A stretch of 64,000 nt of DNA from Brachypodium distachyon. Its lineage: Eukaryota; Streptophyta; Magnoliopsida; Poales; Poaceae. Where the stretch lies: positions 13,227,501 through 13,291,500 of the forward strand of contig NC_016131.3 of NCBI RefSeq assembly GCF_000005505.3, in the 5' to 3' direction. This document shows, in pieces, positions 21,197 to 30,469 of the stretch. The notes beneath the pieces were generated by a model. It was not told the DNA's origin and did not search any database. It saw nothing but the letters and a program-made list of their open reading frames with translations. Made by a program: the position numbers and the translations under genes. The stretch's first letter is position 1. Every line of letters starts with the position of its first letter.

Positions 21197-21723
21197 GAAA
21201 GCGCCCTCGTCACCTTCCTCCGGGATAACGCCGACGTGTTCGCCTGGCAACCGTCGGACCTTCCCAGAGTCCCCAGGGAGGTGATTGAGCATCGGCTCGC
21301 GGTGCACCCGGATGCGCACCCCGTCAAGCAGAAGATCCGGCAGCAAGCACAAGAGCGGAAAGATTTCATCAAGCAAGGGGTGGGCAAGCTCAGGGCTGCC
21401 GGGGCAATCAAGAAAGTTTTGTACCCCACTTGGCTGGCTAACCCTGTAGTAGTGCCTAAAGCAGGGAATAAGCTTCGCATGTGCGTAGATTTTACGGATC
21501 TTAATCGTGCATGCCCCAAGGATCCCTTCCCTGTACCCCGTATCGACCAGATAGTTGATTCTACCGCTGGTTGTGACTTGCTGAATTTTCTGGATGCTTT
21601 CTCCGGCTACCTTCAAATCAAGATGGCGGTCGAGGATGAGGAAAAGACAGCGTTTATCACTCCGGTTGGCTGCTATTGCTATACATGCATACCTTTCGGG
21701 TTGAAGAACGTGGGCTCCACATT
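21197..21723 (+). pseudogene. pol: RT (fingers and palm N-part) of T2, interrupted
   Basis: Reads ADVFAWQPSDLPRVP, then PVKQKIRQQAQERKDFIKQ, PTWLANPVVVPKAGNKLRMCVDFTDLNRACPKDPFP (fingers), and LLNFLDAFSGYLQIKM with TAFITPVGCYCYTCIPFGLKNVGSTF (palm). The wording PRIDQIVDSTAG is typical of Tat/Athila RTs. It is cut at ..GSTF by the family A solo LTR; the frame rejoins at 24053 once one ACATT copy is removed. No stop within this part. Confidence 0.88.
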
Positions 21724-24047
21724 TGAAGCGATCCCCCTTCACCAAGGGTTCGATCTCTGTGCTTACTTGTGCTAGTCCCTGGATCGACTCACTAGCACAC
21801 ACAGTTCAAGATGTAATACTAAGATACAAAGGTCAAAAGTACTTTATTACATCGTATCATCCAGAACTTAAATTGTACTTACAAACTTGCATGACCTCAT
21901 AGGCCAGCATAAACAAATAATGTTCAAAATCATGATAACAAAGTATCACGAAGCTGCAGCGGAAAAGTAGAGAAAAAGGGCCTCATCTACTCCCAGAGAT
22001 GAGAGCATGTTGGAATGTAAGCACATGACCCAGAGAAATATCGACGAACCTCACTCTTCGTCAGTTTCACCTGCATTATTAATTGCAAGCACAACGTGGT
22101 CAATACATTTGATTGTATTGGCAAGCTCACTAGAGTTATAAAGGACCTACCAAGTACATGCATAGTTTGGTTAGGTGGGGTTTGGCTATTTTGCATAAAA
22201 GCATCATTATTCAAATCCTATCATTTTTAGACAAATAGTTTTTAGACAATCAAGCAAACATACACATACATAAAACACACCATACAAGCAAAGAATATGT
22301 ATGCTATGATGCAATGCAAATCATGTGACATCAGTTTTGGTTTATTTTATTTGGGTGATCTACTGAACCAAAGCATAAAATAAATTAAGCATATGCAATT
22401 AGGGTTTTAAACGAAAAGCAAAAGCTAGGGTTTAAACCCTAAAATGAGATTTTATTTGCATCTGCAGAATAATTTAATTCAAAATATTTATTTATCTGTC
22501 CCATTGGACAGAGGACAATAAAACAAAATTTTGGGCATTGGTTTCATTCAAAAAGGACTTCTAGATAATTAGTTATGATTTAAATGGTATAAACCCTAAT
22601 CTGTAATTTGAATGTGATTCAAATATTCAAATTTGAATTTGGACCATGCCAAAATATTCTACATTTCCTAAGGTTTCCAAAAAGGTGTGGATCACTAAAT
22701 TTGGCCAAACAGATTTAAAGTTGTGATCATTTGAAGTTACAGGGGCCTATTTGCAAAAATGCCTTTTTTTATTTCCGGGGGATTAAAATTACATTTTTAT
22801 TTTATAAAACCGGGTGCCACGTGTCGCAATCTCATTGGTGCATACCGGTTCGGTTAAATTAAAAAAATCGGGATCTAATCTAGACCGTTGATCACGATCG
22901 GACGGACGGGGACTCTCGGGCTCACCTAGGGTTCCGGCGAGGAAACTCCGGCGGCGGCGCGGCGCGGGCGGGGGCGGCGGCGGGGTCTCCGGCGAGGCTG
23001 GCGTGACGGGGAGGCGCGGGGACGGAGCGGCGCGGCACGGCGAGCTCGGGGACGCGGTCGGCGCGGGGTCGGGCGGTCGGGGGCCTCGCCGAGGTCGGAG
23101 ACGAGCGGGCGGCGACGGGGGCGGCGCTACGGTGCATCAAACGACAAATCGAGCGTGTCAAAACGTGCGCACGCACGAGGGGCTCCGGAAATTTGAAGAC
23201 TCGCGCGCGAGGGCTCACCGGCGGGGTCGGCGCGGCGCGAGAACAGCGGCGGCGCGGGCGAACTCCGGCGATGAAAACCGGCGGCGTGGGCGCGTGCGGG
23301 TGCGGGCAAACAGAGGGGAAAAGAAGGGGGAAGCCGGGGCTTTAAAGGGACGCGAGCCGCTCGGTTCGGGAAGGTCGGGAGGGGCGGATCTCGGTGATGG
23401 CGCGCGGCGGTCACGCGCGGGGACGGCGGCGCGATTCCGGGCGCCTGCCTGAGGTAGGGGACGACCCCGACAGGTGGGCCCCACCTGTCGGTGGCTCGGG
23501 CGCGCGCGAGCGGGCGGCTGGGTCGGCGGGGCTGTGGCGCGCGCGGGGGAGTTGGGCCGGTTCGGCCCAATTCGGCCGGGCCGGTCCGTTTACCCCTTTT
23601 TTTTTTCTTTTAGACCTTTTCTTTTTTCTGTTTTTCTCATTTCTTTGATATCTTTTGTGTTTGAACTCCAAATTGGTCAAAACAAATTCCAGAAAATTTG
23701 TAAAATCATGTTCTACCAAGATACAACTTTTGGAAGTAGTTTCTCTTCAAAATAAAATATGTAAAAATACATTTGGCCTATAAATGCCTTTAGGGCCATA
23801 TATCTATTTGAATAAAATACTTTTTCAACTCCAAATAATTAACCAAAAATTTTGGGATAGCTTATATATGCATTAAACCCCTTTTATACATCAACCCCAT
23901 TGGTTTGAAAATCCAAAGGTTACAGGGATGTAAACAAAATCTCTTAAAGCCTTTTGTGATTCAAAATTTGATTTCAAACATGCAATTGTGGCATGATGCT
24001 CATGGATGCAATTCACATGTAAAAGTTTGAAATTTTGGGATGTTACA
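21724..24047 (-). mobile_element. Solo family A LTR with ACATT target-site duplication
   Basis: 2324 bp, minus orientation, TGAAGCGATCC at 21724 to GGGATGTTACA at 24047, flanked by perfect ACATT (21719-21723 and 24048-24052). Compared with 56475-59756 it lacks about 0.95 kb between the TAGTTTT block and the ATACATAAAACACACC block (break near 22245). The GC-rich block 22920-23560 gives long Arg/Pro/Ala frames on both strands that I treat as compositional. A TTTAAAG lies on the minus strand at 23340-23346, where other copies have a TATA box. Confidence 0.93.
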
Positions 24048-24052
24048 ACATT

Positions 24053-25021
24053 CCAGTGCGCCCTATGCGAATGTTTGGGACCCCAGCTAGGCCACAACAC
24101 GGAGGCCTACATGGACGACATCGTCATCAAATCGATGCGGGGGGACTCGCTGGTTGATGTCCTGCGGGAGACGTTCGACAACCTCCGCAGGATCAAGCTC
24201 AAGCTGAACCCTGATAAGTGCACCTTCGGTGTCAACTCTGGGCAGCTTCTGGGTTTCTTGGTTTCACACCGAGGGATACAGGCCAACCCGACCAAAATAG
24301 AAGCCATCGAGAAGATGGAAGCCCCCCCCCCCCCCCCCGCAAGGTGAAAGATGTCCAACGCCTCAACGGCTGTGTTGCCGCTCTGGGACGTTTCATCTCC
24401 AGGCTAGGCGAGTGTGCCTTGCCTTTCTTCCGGGTAATGAAGAAGAAGGGTCCAGTCGACTGGACTCCCGAGGCCGAGGCGGCGTTCCAGGAACTCAAGC
24501 AGTACCTGAGGTCGCCGCCCATCCTCATCGCCCCCAAGCTGGGCGAGCCGTTGCTACTCTACTTAGCGGCGACTGACCAGGTGGTCAGCTCGGTGCTGAT
24601 TGCCGAGAGGGAGGAAGACGTCCCGGGGACTGGGGCGGCGGGGCAAGGGGCGGGGCGGCCCCCGGCAACCGCCTCAGACCCGGGGACCGCCCCCGAGCCG
24701 GCAACCTTGGCACCACGGAAGCGGTTGGTGCAGCACCCGGTGTACTTCGTTAGTACGGTGCTACGCGACGCGCGGACAAGGTACCCGCAAGTACAGAAGC
24801 TCCTTCTGGGGATTCTCCTTGCGTCCCGCAAGCTGCGCCACTACTTCCAGGCGCACCGCGTCACAGTGGTGTCCCGGTTTTGCCTTGAGCGAGCCCTCGC
24901 CAACCGTGAAGCCACCGGGAGGGTGGCCGAATGGAGGATGGAGTTGTCGGAGTTCGACCTCCACTTCGCCAACTCCAAGAGCATTAAGAGCACGGCCCTG
25001 GCGGACTTCGTCGCGGAATAG
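24053..25021 (+). pseudogene. pol: RT C-part and first RNase H of T2
   Basis: Resumes with QCALCECLGPQLG and the catalytic YMDD (in AYMDDIVIKS). Next come [38 protein letters not shown] and the connection [31 protein letters not shown] run of 17 C at 24322-24338 shifts the frame. The first RNase H follows: [17 protein letters not shown], where the usual first Asp is Ala, consistent with the degenerate ancestral RNase H of the Tat lineage. It ends at TAG 25019 in place of a Trp codon (the T3 copy reads AEWTS). Confidence 0.85.
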
Positions 25022-25900
25022 ACGTTCACGGGCGTAGAAGAAAGTGAGCCGGAGACTAGTCTGCCCGACAAGCTGGACAAGGACCACTGGGTCCTCTACT
25101 TCGACGGTGCATTCAGTCTTCAGCGAGCGGGCGCTGGGGTCGTCATCGAGTCACCAACAGGGGACCAGTTGAGGTTCGCTGTTCAACTCGACTTCGCTAA
25201 ATCCACCAACAACACGGTGGAATACGAGGGCCTGCTTGCCGGGTTGCGGGCAGCGGTCGCCCTCGACATTAAGCGCCTGGTTGTTCGCGGCGATTCCCAG
25301 CTCGTGATCAACCAGGTGAACAAGGACTACGACTGCCCTCAATTGGCGTCGTACGTGGAGGAGGTCCGCAAGCTAGAACGAAAGTTCAAAGGTTTGTGCT
25401 TCGAACACATCAAGCGAAAGGATAACTTCACTGCTGACGAGCTGGCCAAGATGGCAGCAGAGCGCCGGAAGCCTCCGGCGGGGGTGTTCTGTCAGAGGCA
25501 AGTGGCTCCTTCAGTCGCCCCCCAACCGGCTGCCGGGGACGCCCCTCCGGCAACCGAAGGAACCCCTGCCGCAGATATGGCGGCATGCGTTGGCAGGGAG
25601 ATTCCCCCCTGGGCGGAAGAAATCGCCCGCTATTTGAAAGGGGGGGCTCTCCCGGACGATGACGTCGCCGCGGAGCGTGTAGCGCGGCAAGCCAAGATGT
25701 ATACTGTGGTAGATGGTAACATCTACCGCAGGCGTGCGAACGGTGTCAAACTCATCTGCGTGCCGCAGGAAAAAGGGTGCACACTGTTGGAAGACATACA
25801 TCGAGGCACATGTTCACACCATGTGGCCTCCCGGGCTCTAGCCGGCAAGGCGTTTCGGCATGGCTTCTACTGGCCCACGGCCCTGGCCGATGCGGAGTAA
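25022..25900 (+). pseudogene. pol: Second (archaeal-type) RNase H and integrase N-terminus of T2
   Basis: A second RNase H follows the ancestral one, as in other Tat elements. Catalytic residues are visible as YFDGAF (Asp), EYEGLLAGL (Glu), VRGDSQLVI (Asp) and KDNFTADELAKMA (Asp). A linker of about 100 residues rich in Ala/Pro leads to the integrase zinc region with HRGTCSHHVASRALAGKAFRHGFYWPTALADAE. The frame ends at TAA 25898, where CAA (Gln) is expected. The duplicated RNase H is a diagnostic for the Tat clade. Confidence 0.85.
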
Positions 25901-26360
25901 CTTGTGAAGACGTGCGAGGCGTGCCAGTTCCACTCAAAAAAGAGCAACCAACCGGCGCAGGCCCTGCATGTCATCCCGTCCTCATGGCCGTTCGCGGTCT
26001 GGGGGCTGGACATCGTCAGCAAGCTACCAAGGGCGGTTGGCGGTTACGAATATTTGTTCGTGGCCATCGACAAGCTCTCCAAATGGGTGGAGGTGGAACC
26101 AATGCAGAAGGTGACCGCCCAGGCGGCCATCAAGTTCTTCAAGGGCATTGTGTGCCGGTTGGGTGTTCCTAACAGCATTATCACGGACAACGGCGCGCAA
26201 TTCACGAGCGCGGCGTTTCAAGCCTACTGCGAAGACATGGGCACTAAGCTGCGCTTTGCGTCCGTTGCTCACCCGAGGAGCAACGGACAGGCGGAGCGAG
26301 CCAACGCAGAGGTACTACGGGGGCTCAAGACGAGATCCTTTGACAAGCTCAAAGGCCACG
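25901..26360 (+). pseudogene. pol: Integrase core of T2, interrupted by a Tat solo LTR
   Basis: Zinc ligands CEACQFH complete the HHCC module. The DDE core is intact: WGLDIVSKLPRAVGG (Asp), IITDNGAQFTSAAF (Asp) and RSNGQAERANAEVL (Glu). The frame then breaks at FDKLKGH because a Tat LTR has inserted at 26361. The sequence continues at 27273 with a displaced target-site copy. Confidence 0.88.
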
Positions 26361-27267
26361 TGTCGCACCGGTGGCACCCGGGGTACCACCGCTGCGTGAC
26401 GCACGGGCCCCGTTCCCGGGTTCCCGGGAAGGTCTCATCCCGGGGAGCGTCTATGAGCTCCCCGGCAAGCTACCAGCCTGAAAGGGGCTAGCGGGGCTTC
26501 AGGGAATATTTCCGCCTGTGCACCTCCCGGGAAGCTGCTTCCCGGGAGGGGGTTCCCGGGCGCGTGGGGCCCGGTGGACAGCGCCACGTGGGCGCTGGAC
26601 GCGCGGTCCCACCAAGGCAAGGAGTAAGGCGCACGGCTCAATAAACGAGCCGACCGACGGGTATTATCCGTCCGATCCAAGGAACAGTGGTTGTCTAATC
26701 CTACCCTAGGGTCTTAGGCCCCTAGCAGCGGAGGTGGCACCCATGCACGCCACCAGCTCACCGGGGGAGTTGCATGCCTCCCCGTTGGACACTTGTAGCT
26801 CATGCACCGTGGCACATGTGGCATCCCCTTATGTATAAAAGGAGGACCCATGCTGACGGTCAAGGGGGTTAGTCGGCTAGTCAGTTAGTTGGTTCGGCTG
26901 AAGCTCGCTCGACAGACGCCTAGTGGCTCCAGTAGGCAGCCAGCAACGAGCGGTGAGGAGTACCTAGCCACTGAGGGAAAGCCCGAGAGCTTGCCCAGCA
27001 ACTTGTAAACATTTGATCCGTAATCAATATCAGCTTAGACAGGCAGGACGTAGGGTTTTACACCTCCGGGTGGCCCGAACCTAGGGAAAAAACGTGCGTG
27101 CATCTGTTCTTGGACTAGCGCGTACCCCTAGCACTTCGTCTCGCCGGCCCCGTAGGGCCTCATCGGCCTTGCCGGCGATCACCGGGGCTCCGCCCCAGAC
27201 GCCCCTACCGAACCTAAAAGGGGGACGTGGCCGCATGCCCCCGGTGTCGGAGCACCGAGCGACGACA
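26361..27267 (+). mobile_element. Solo Tat LTR with CCACG target-site duplication
   Basis: 907 bp, TGTCGCACCG...CGACGACA, flanked by perfect CCACG (26356-26360 and 27268-27272). It lies inside T2's integrase gene. TATA box at 26834-26840. It lacks internal parts of U3 relative to T2's own LTRs (for example around 26540-26590), so it came from a different copy and not from T2 itself. Confidence 0.93.
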
Positions 27268-27272
27268 CCACG

Positions 27273-27756
27273 GAAAGCACTAGATCGAAGAACTCCAGCC
27301 CGTGCTGTGGTCCATCCGGACCACACCTAGTCGGGCAACGGGCGAAACTCCTTTCGCCCTTGTCTAGGGGCAGAAGCGGTGCTGCCCCTCGACCTCAAGT
27401 ACGGATCTCCCCGAGAACGTGCGTACGGCGACACCAGCCAACACGAGCAAAGGGTCGATGATCTAAACTTCATCGAAGAGCTTCGATGCCGGGCTGCTGT
27501 GCGAGCAGCACGCTACCAGCAGGGACTCCGTCGTTATCACGACAGACGAGTCCGTCCCCGGGGGCTCGAGAACGGAGACCTTGTCCTGCGCCGGATACAA
27601 GGAACGAAGGCCGAGAACAAGTTGACTCCGAAATGGGAGGGCCCCTTCCGGGTAGTGCAGGTGACCAGGCCGGGGGCTGTCCGCCTGGAAACCGAAGACG
27701 GCTTGCCTGTGCCCAATAGCTGTAATATTGAGCACTTGCGCAAGTTCTACCCGTGA
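27273..27756 (+). pseudogene. pol: Integrase C-terminal domain of T2
   Basis: After the solo LTR the C-terminal integrase domain continues. It reads AEAVLPLDLKYGSPRERAYG, DDLNFIEELRCRAAVRAARYQQGL, then GDLVLRRIQGTKAENKLTPKWEGPFRVV and a terminal NIEHLRKFYP before TGA at 27754-27756. The same C-terminus occurs in T3 (stop 42973-42975) and, as a short remnant, in T4 (60659-60731). A few bases around 27280-27400 carry frame damage. No chromodomain, as expected for Tat. Confidence 0.85.
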
Positions 27757-28030
27757 AGCGGCGGAGCCCGACCCTCAGGTGATGCCTCCGATGCATACCT
27801 CTCGAACTAGTGTAACCGGGCAGCCCCCGCGTGTAAACCGCTGGTTAATCGTGAATAAAGATAAGTGTTTCGCCCCTGAGCTTTGGGTTTGCCTTGTTTA
27901 TTCACGTGTGTTTTTTTCCCTCTTCTGTCTCCTGCTTTAAGTGCACAAAGGTGTCTTTCCATACTTGGTTGTGAGCAGGGGACTGTTGTGGCCTCAAAAC
28001 ATAAACCCGTTGCCAGATCGTTCTGCCACG

Positions 28031-28147
28031 GGACATGCCGTTGCCGGGCTTCCCGCAACGTGCATCACTGGACATGCCGTTGGCGGGCTTCCCGCAACGT
28101 GCATCACCGGGCGTGCAGTTGCCCGGCCCCCCGCAGCTTGCACCGTG
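28031..28147 (+). repeat. Three tandem 39-bp units with inverted symmetry
   Basis: Units begin at 28031, 28070 and 28109, with a constant 39-bp period. Each contains GTTGCCGGGCTTCCCGCAAC or a close variant, an inverted repeat able to form a short stem. T3 has the reverse-complement counterpart at about 42636-42720 with GTTGCGGGAAGCCCGGCAAC. Not a CRISPR: no variable spacers and only three units. Confidence 0.8.
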
Positions 28148-28562
28148 CTGTCGCCGCACTTGGGAAAGGAAATGCTCATATCCAAGTTTGGCATCGATCC
28201 CTTTGTGCCCGGGGGCTGGGAGGGAGGCGGGATTTGTCTGTGTTGCTTATTTTCTCTTATTTTCGTAAGTTTCGGAAATTTTTGCAGCACCTCGCGCCTG
28301 GTAAGAGTCTAACCTGCAGGAAGGGGTGGAATCTTGTACACTGTGGTGCCCGTGAGCTGCCCGCGGGACTCACCATATACCGGTGCCTTGTGGTGCGGGA
28401 GGACCACAACACAAGGGGCTCACCGCACCCCGAGGCTTCTGGGTCGACAGGTTGCTGCCACGTGTGTTACGGTTGCCTGGTAGACATGGCAGCGAAAACT
28501 GCGCTCGTTCGAAGGAAGGGCACCACGGGTCCTGCGCGCGGTGGCAAATCCCCTCCCGCGCC

Positions 28563-28569
28563 TATAAAA
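28563..28569 (+). promoter_or_regulatory. Internal TATA box before the hairpin array of T2
   Basis: CTATAAAAGG flanked by GCGCG, followed about 30 bp later by CATGGAACGGCTCAGAGC. T3 has CTATAAAAGG then CATGGGACGGCTCTGAGC in the same element-sense orientation (42194-42200, minus), and T4 has TATTTAA at 59998-60004 (minus). It is outside the LTR and about 0.8 kb after the pol stop. Promoter function is inferred. Confidence 0.55.
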
Positions 28570-28640
28570 GGCGCGCCCCAACCATGGAACGGCTCAGAGC
28601 GAAGCCGGGTTCGGGGCCGTTAAGGCGGGTGGTGCCGCGA

Positions 28641-29028
28641 AGGCGCGGAGGTGGTGCTTTCCGCCGGCGCCTAGCGCGGACGGGTGCGCTGCCATCGCGC
28701 CCCTGCTGCATCACCCCATCGAGCCCGCCCCGAGGGACGCCACAGAGGCACGATGGGAGTGCATCCCATCAGCGTCCTGCGCCAACGGGTGCATTACCGT
28801 TGTGCCCCTGCCGCGCTTCCTCAAGTGGGCGGCTCCTGGGCGAGGGTCGCCGCAGAGGCACTGTGGTGGTGCATCCCATTAGCGTCCGGCGCTGACGGGG
28901 TGCATTGCCGCAGTGCCCTTGTCGCCCCCCTCCATAGGACGCCTCCGCAAGGAGCAAGGGCTGCCGCGGAGACTCTATGGTAGTGCATGCCCTCCGTGCC
29001 TTGTGCCGACGGGTGCACTATCATAGAG
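28641..29028 (+). repeat. Array of four hairpin units in T2 3' region
   Basis: Unit starts at about 28641, 28745, 28855 and 28969, spacing 104-114 bp. Each is an imperfect palindrome of about 60 bp. In unit 3 the arms 28857-28877 and 28897-28917 pair over 21 positions, and its five non-Watson-Crick positions all read as G-U wobble in the plus-strand RNA. Unit 4 pairs 28973-28987 with 29014-29028, with a single wobble. Unit 2 (28747-28767 with 28787-28806) has four wobbles and one mismatch. The loop of unit 3 contains a smaller AGCG..CGCT stem. Confidence 0.75.
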
Positions 29029-29684
29029 ACCCGGCCACATTCCCTTTGAGAGAGCCTTTTTCGGGCGCAGGTCGTTGCGAGGACGCTGTGATGGCCCCGA
29101 TGCCGGCACTCGTCGCCCGTTCCGGCCCATCACTGCGTCCCTGCCGCGGCCCTCGAGCAGTTTTGCTCCCGGGCAACAAGGGCTGTCACATCCCTTGGGA
29201 CGAGTTCCCCAGAAAAAACCAGGTCTCCCCAGTTGCGGGGGCTGTCGCTGGGAGGCTATAACTTCCTCGCCACCCATGCCCGCCGTTCGGGGTGGGGCGC
29301 AGCTGGCGGCGAGGACGTTATAGCCGTCTTGCGGCTGCTCCCGGGGCGGAGTCCTCCTAAGCCAGGGTTCCTCGCTGAAGGCCAGGGTTCCTCCCTGAAA
29401 GCCAGGGTCCGTCCCTGGAGGCGAGGGTTGCCACGTGAGCGTGGTGGTAGCATCGTCGGCGGCGGTTTCCGCGGGCGGCGATCCTGCCCCCGTGCTCCTG
29501 CCGCATCCCTCAGAGATCGTTTCCCTTGAACAGGTACCCAAGGTGGGTTCCTACCAAGGCAGTGCCCCGTCTGCACTCTACCGCCGAGCATCACGAGGCA
29601 TTGGACCGAACGGAAAAGCTAAGTGTCTGAACATGAACGCTGAATTCGTTAAGAGCTGAACGAAACTGAGCACTGTCTTGCGGG

Positions 29685-30330
29685 GTGCGGCCCCAGATCC
29701 TGCGCGTAGCCGGAGTGTTAAAAGGGACGCTTGCGGGGGGAGTGCGCTCCCCGTGTGGCTTCGCGGGTCTGTCCCGGAGGGGCACGGCTTGGAGTAGTTA
29801 CCCTACAAGTGGAGTGGCTCCCCGCTACCGCTTGGCCTCAGGTTGACACCACAGGTCCGTCCCGGGTCCCTGGTCTGGCCAAGGGTGAGGTGCGCGCGAG
29901 TTCCCCACAACACAAGGCAAAATACGCAAAGGCTAAAAGGGGCCACCCCGCTAAACAGCGTCAAGAACGATGAACTTGTCGAAAAGTTTACTTAACTAAG
30001 AGTTAACGCTGCTTCGCCAAGTGTGGTCCCGGAACCTGCGCGTGGCCGGGGTGTGAGGAGGACGCTTGCGGGGGGAGTGAGCTCCCCGTGTGGCTCCCGG
30101 GTCCGTTTCGGGAGGGCATGGCTTGGAGTAGTTACCCCGCAAGTGGAGTGGCTCGCCGCCTACCGCTTGGCCCTAGGTCGGCACCACGGGTCCATCCCGG
30201 GTCCCTGGTCTGGTCAAGGGTAGGGTGTGCGAGTCCCCGGCAACACAAGGCGTAACACGCAAAGGCTAAGGGAACCACCCCGCGAGGCAGCCTCGGGAAT
30301 AAGGGACAAAAATTGAGCAAATTAACAAGC
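29685..30330 (+). repeat. 338-bp tandem duplication in T2 3' region
   Basis: Two adjacent diverged copies begin at about 29685 (GTGCGGCCCCAGATCC) and 30023 (GTGTGGTCCCGGAACC). They share GACGCTTGCGGGGGGAGTG, GCTTGGAGTAGTTACCC, TCCCGGGTCCCTGGTCTGG and the AACACAAGGC..GCAAAGGCTAA tract. T1, T3 and T4 carry the segment once (36290-36430, 40995-41170, 56170-56360), so the duplication is specific to T2 or its close lineage. Confidence 0.8.
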
Positions 30331-30469
30331 TTGATTGACTAAGTGCCGAATGATTACATGGCCTAATCAAAAGGTGATTGTTCAAACGGTGCTAAGCGCC
30401 ATACTTGCAGGGAAAGCAAACAAAAGAAGGTACAGTGGAAGCAACGAGCACGGCTGGGGGCTGCGGCAA

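Larger units (their letters stand above)
27757..30469 (+). other. 3' non-coding region of T2 (pol stop to antisense gene)
   Basis: About 2.7 kb without retrotransposon coding sequence. It holds a 3 x 39-bp repeat (28031-28147), a TATA box (28563-28569), an array of about 60-nt hairpins (28641-29028), and a 338-bp tandem duplication (29685-30330). Open frames on both strands are GC-rich and of low complexity, without recognisable motifs, and are not conserved in frame with T3. The region is shared in order with T3 (39736-42972) and in part with T4. Confidence 0.75.

Noticed and set aside
26361..27267. This Tat LTR as the 3' LTR of T2
   Set aside because: Integrase coding continues on its right side and perfect CCACG copies flank it, so it is an independent insertion; T2's own 3' LTR is at 33775-34722.
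27081..27330. Small open frames inside Tat LTRs (also 18479-18848, 34468-34757, 60640-60969)
   Set aside because: They recur because the LTR U5 sequence recurs; they include the LTR ends and have no start context or domain.
28031..29030. CRISPR array
   Set aside because: Few units, no unique spacers, whole units repeat including loops, and the host is a plant retrotransposon.
28383..29660. Host or element protein genes in the T2 3' region (several open frames over 90 codons, both strands)
   Set aside because: They run through the hairpin repeats, have no recognisable domains, and are not conserved in the T3 counterpart.
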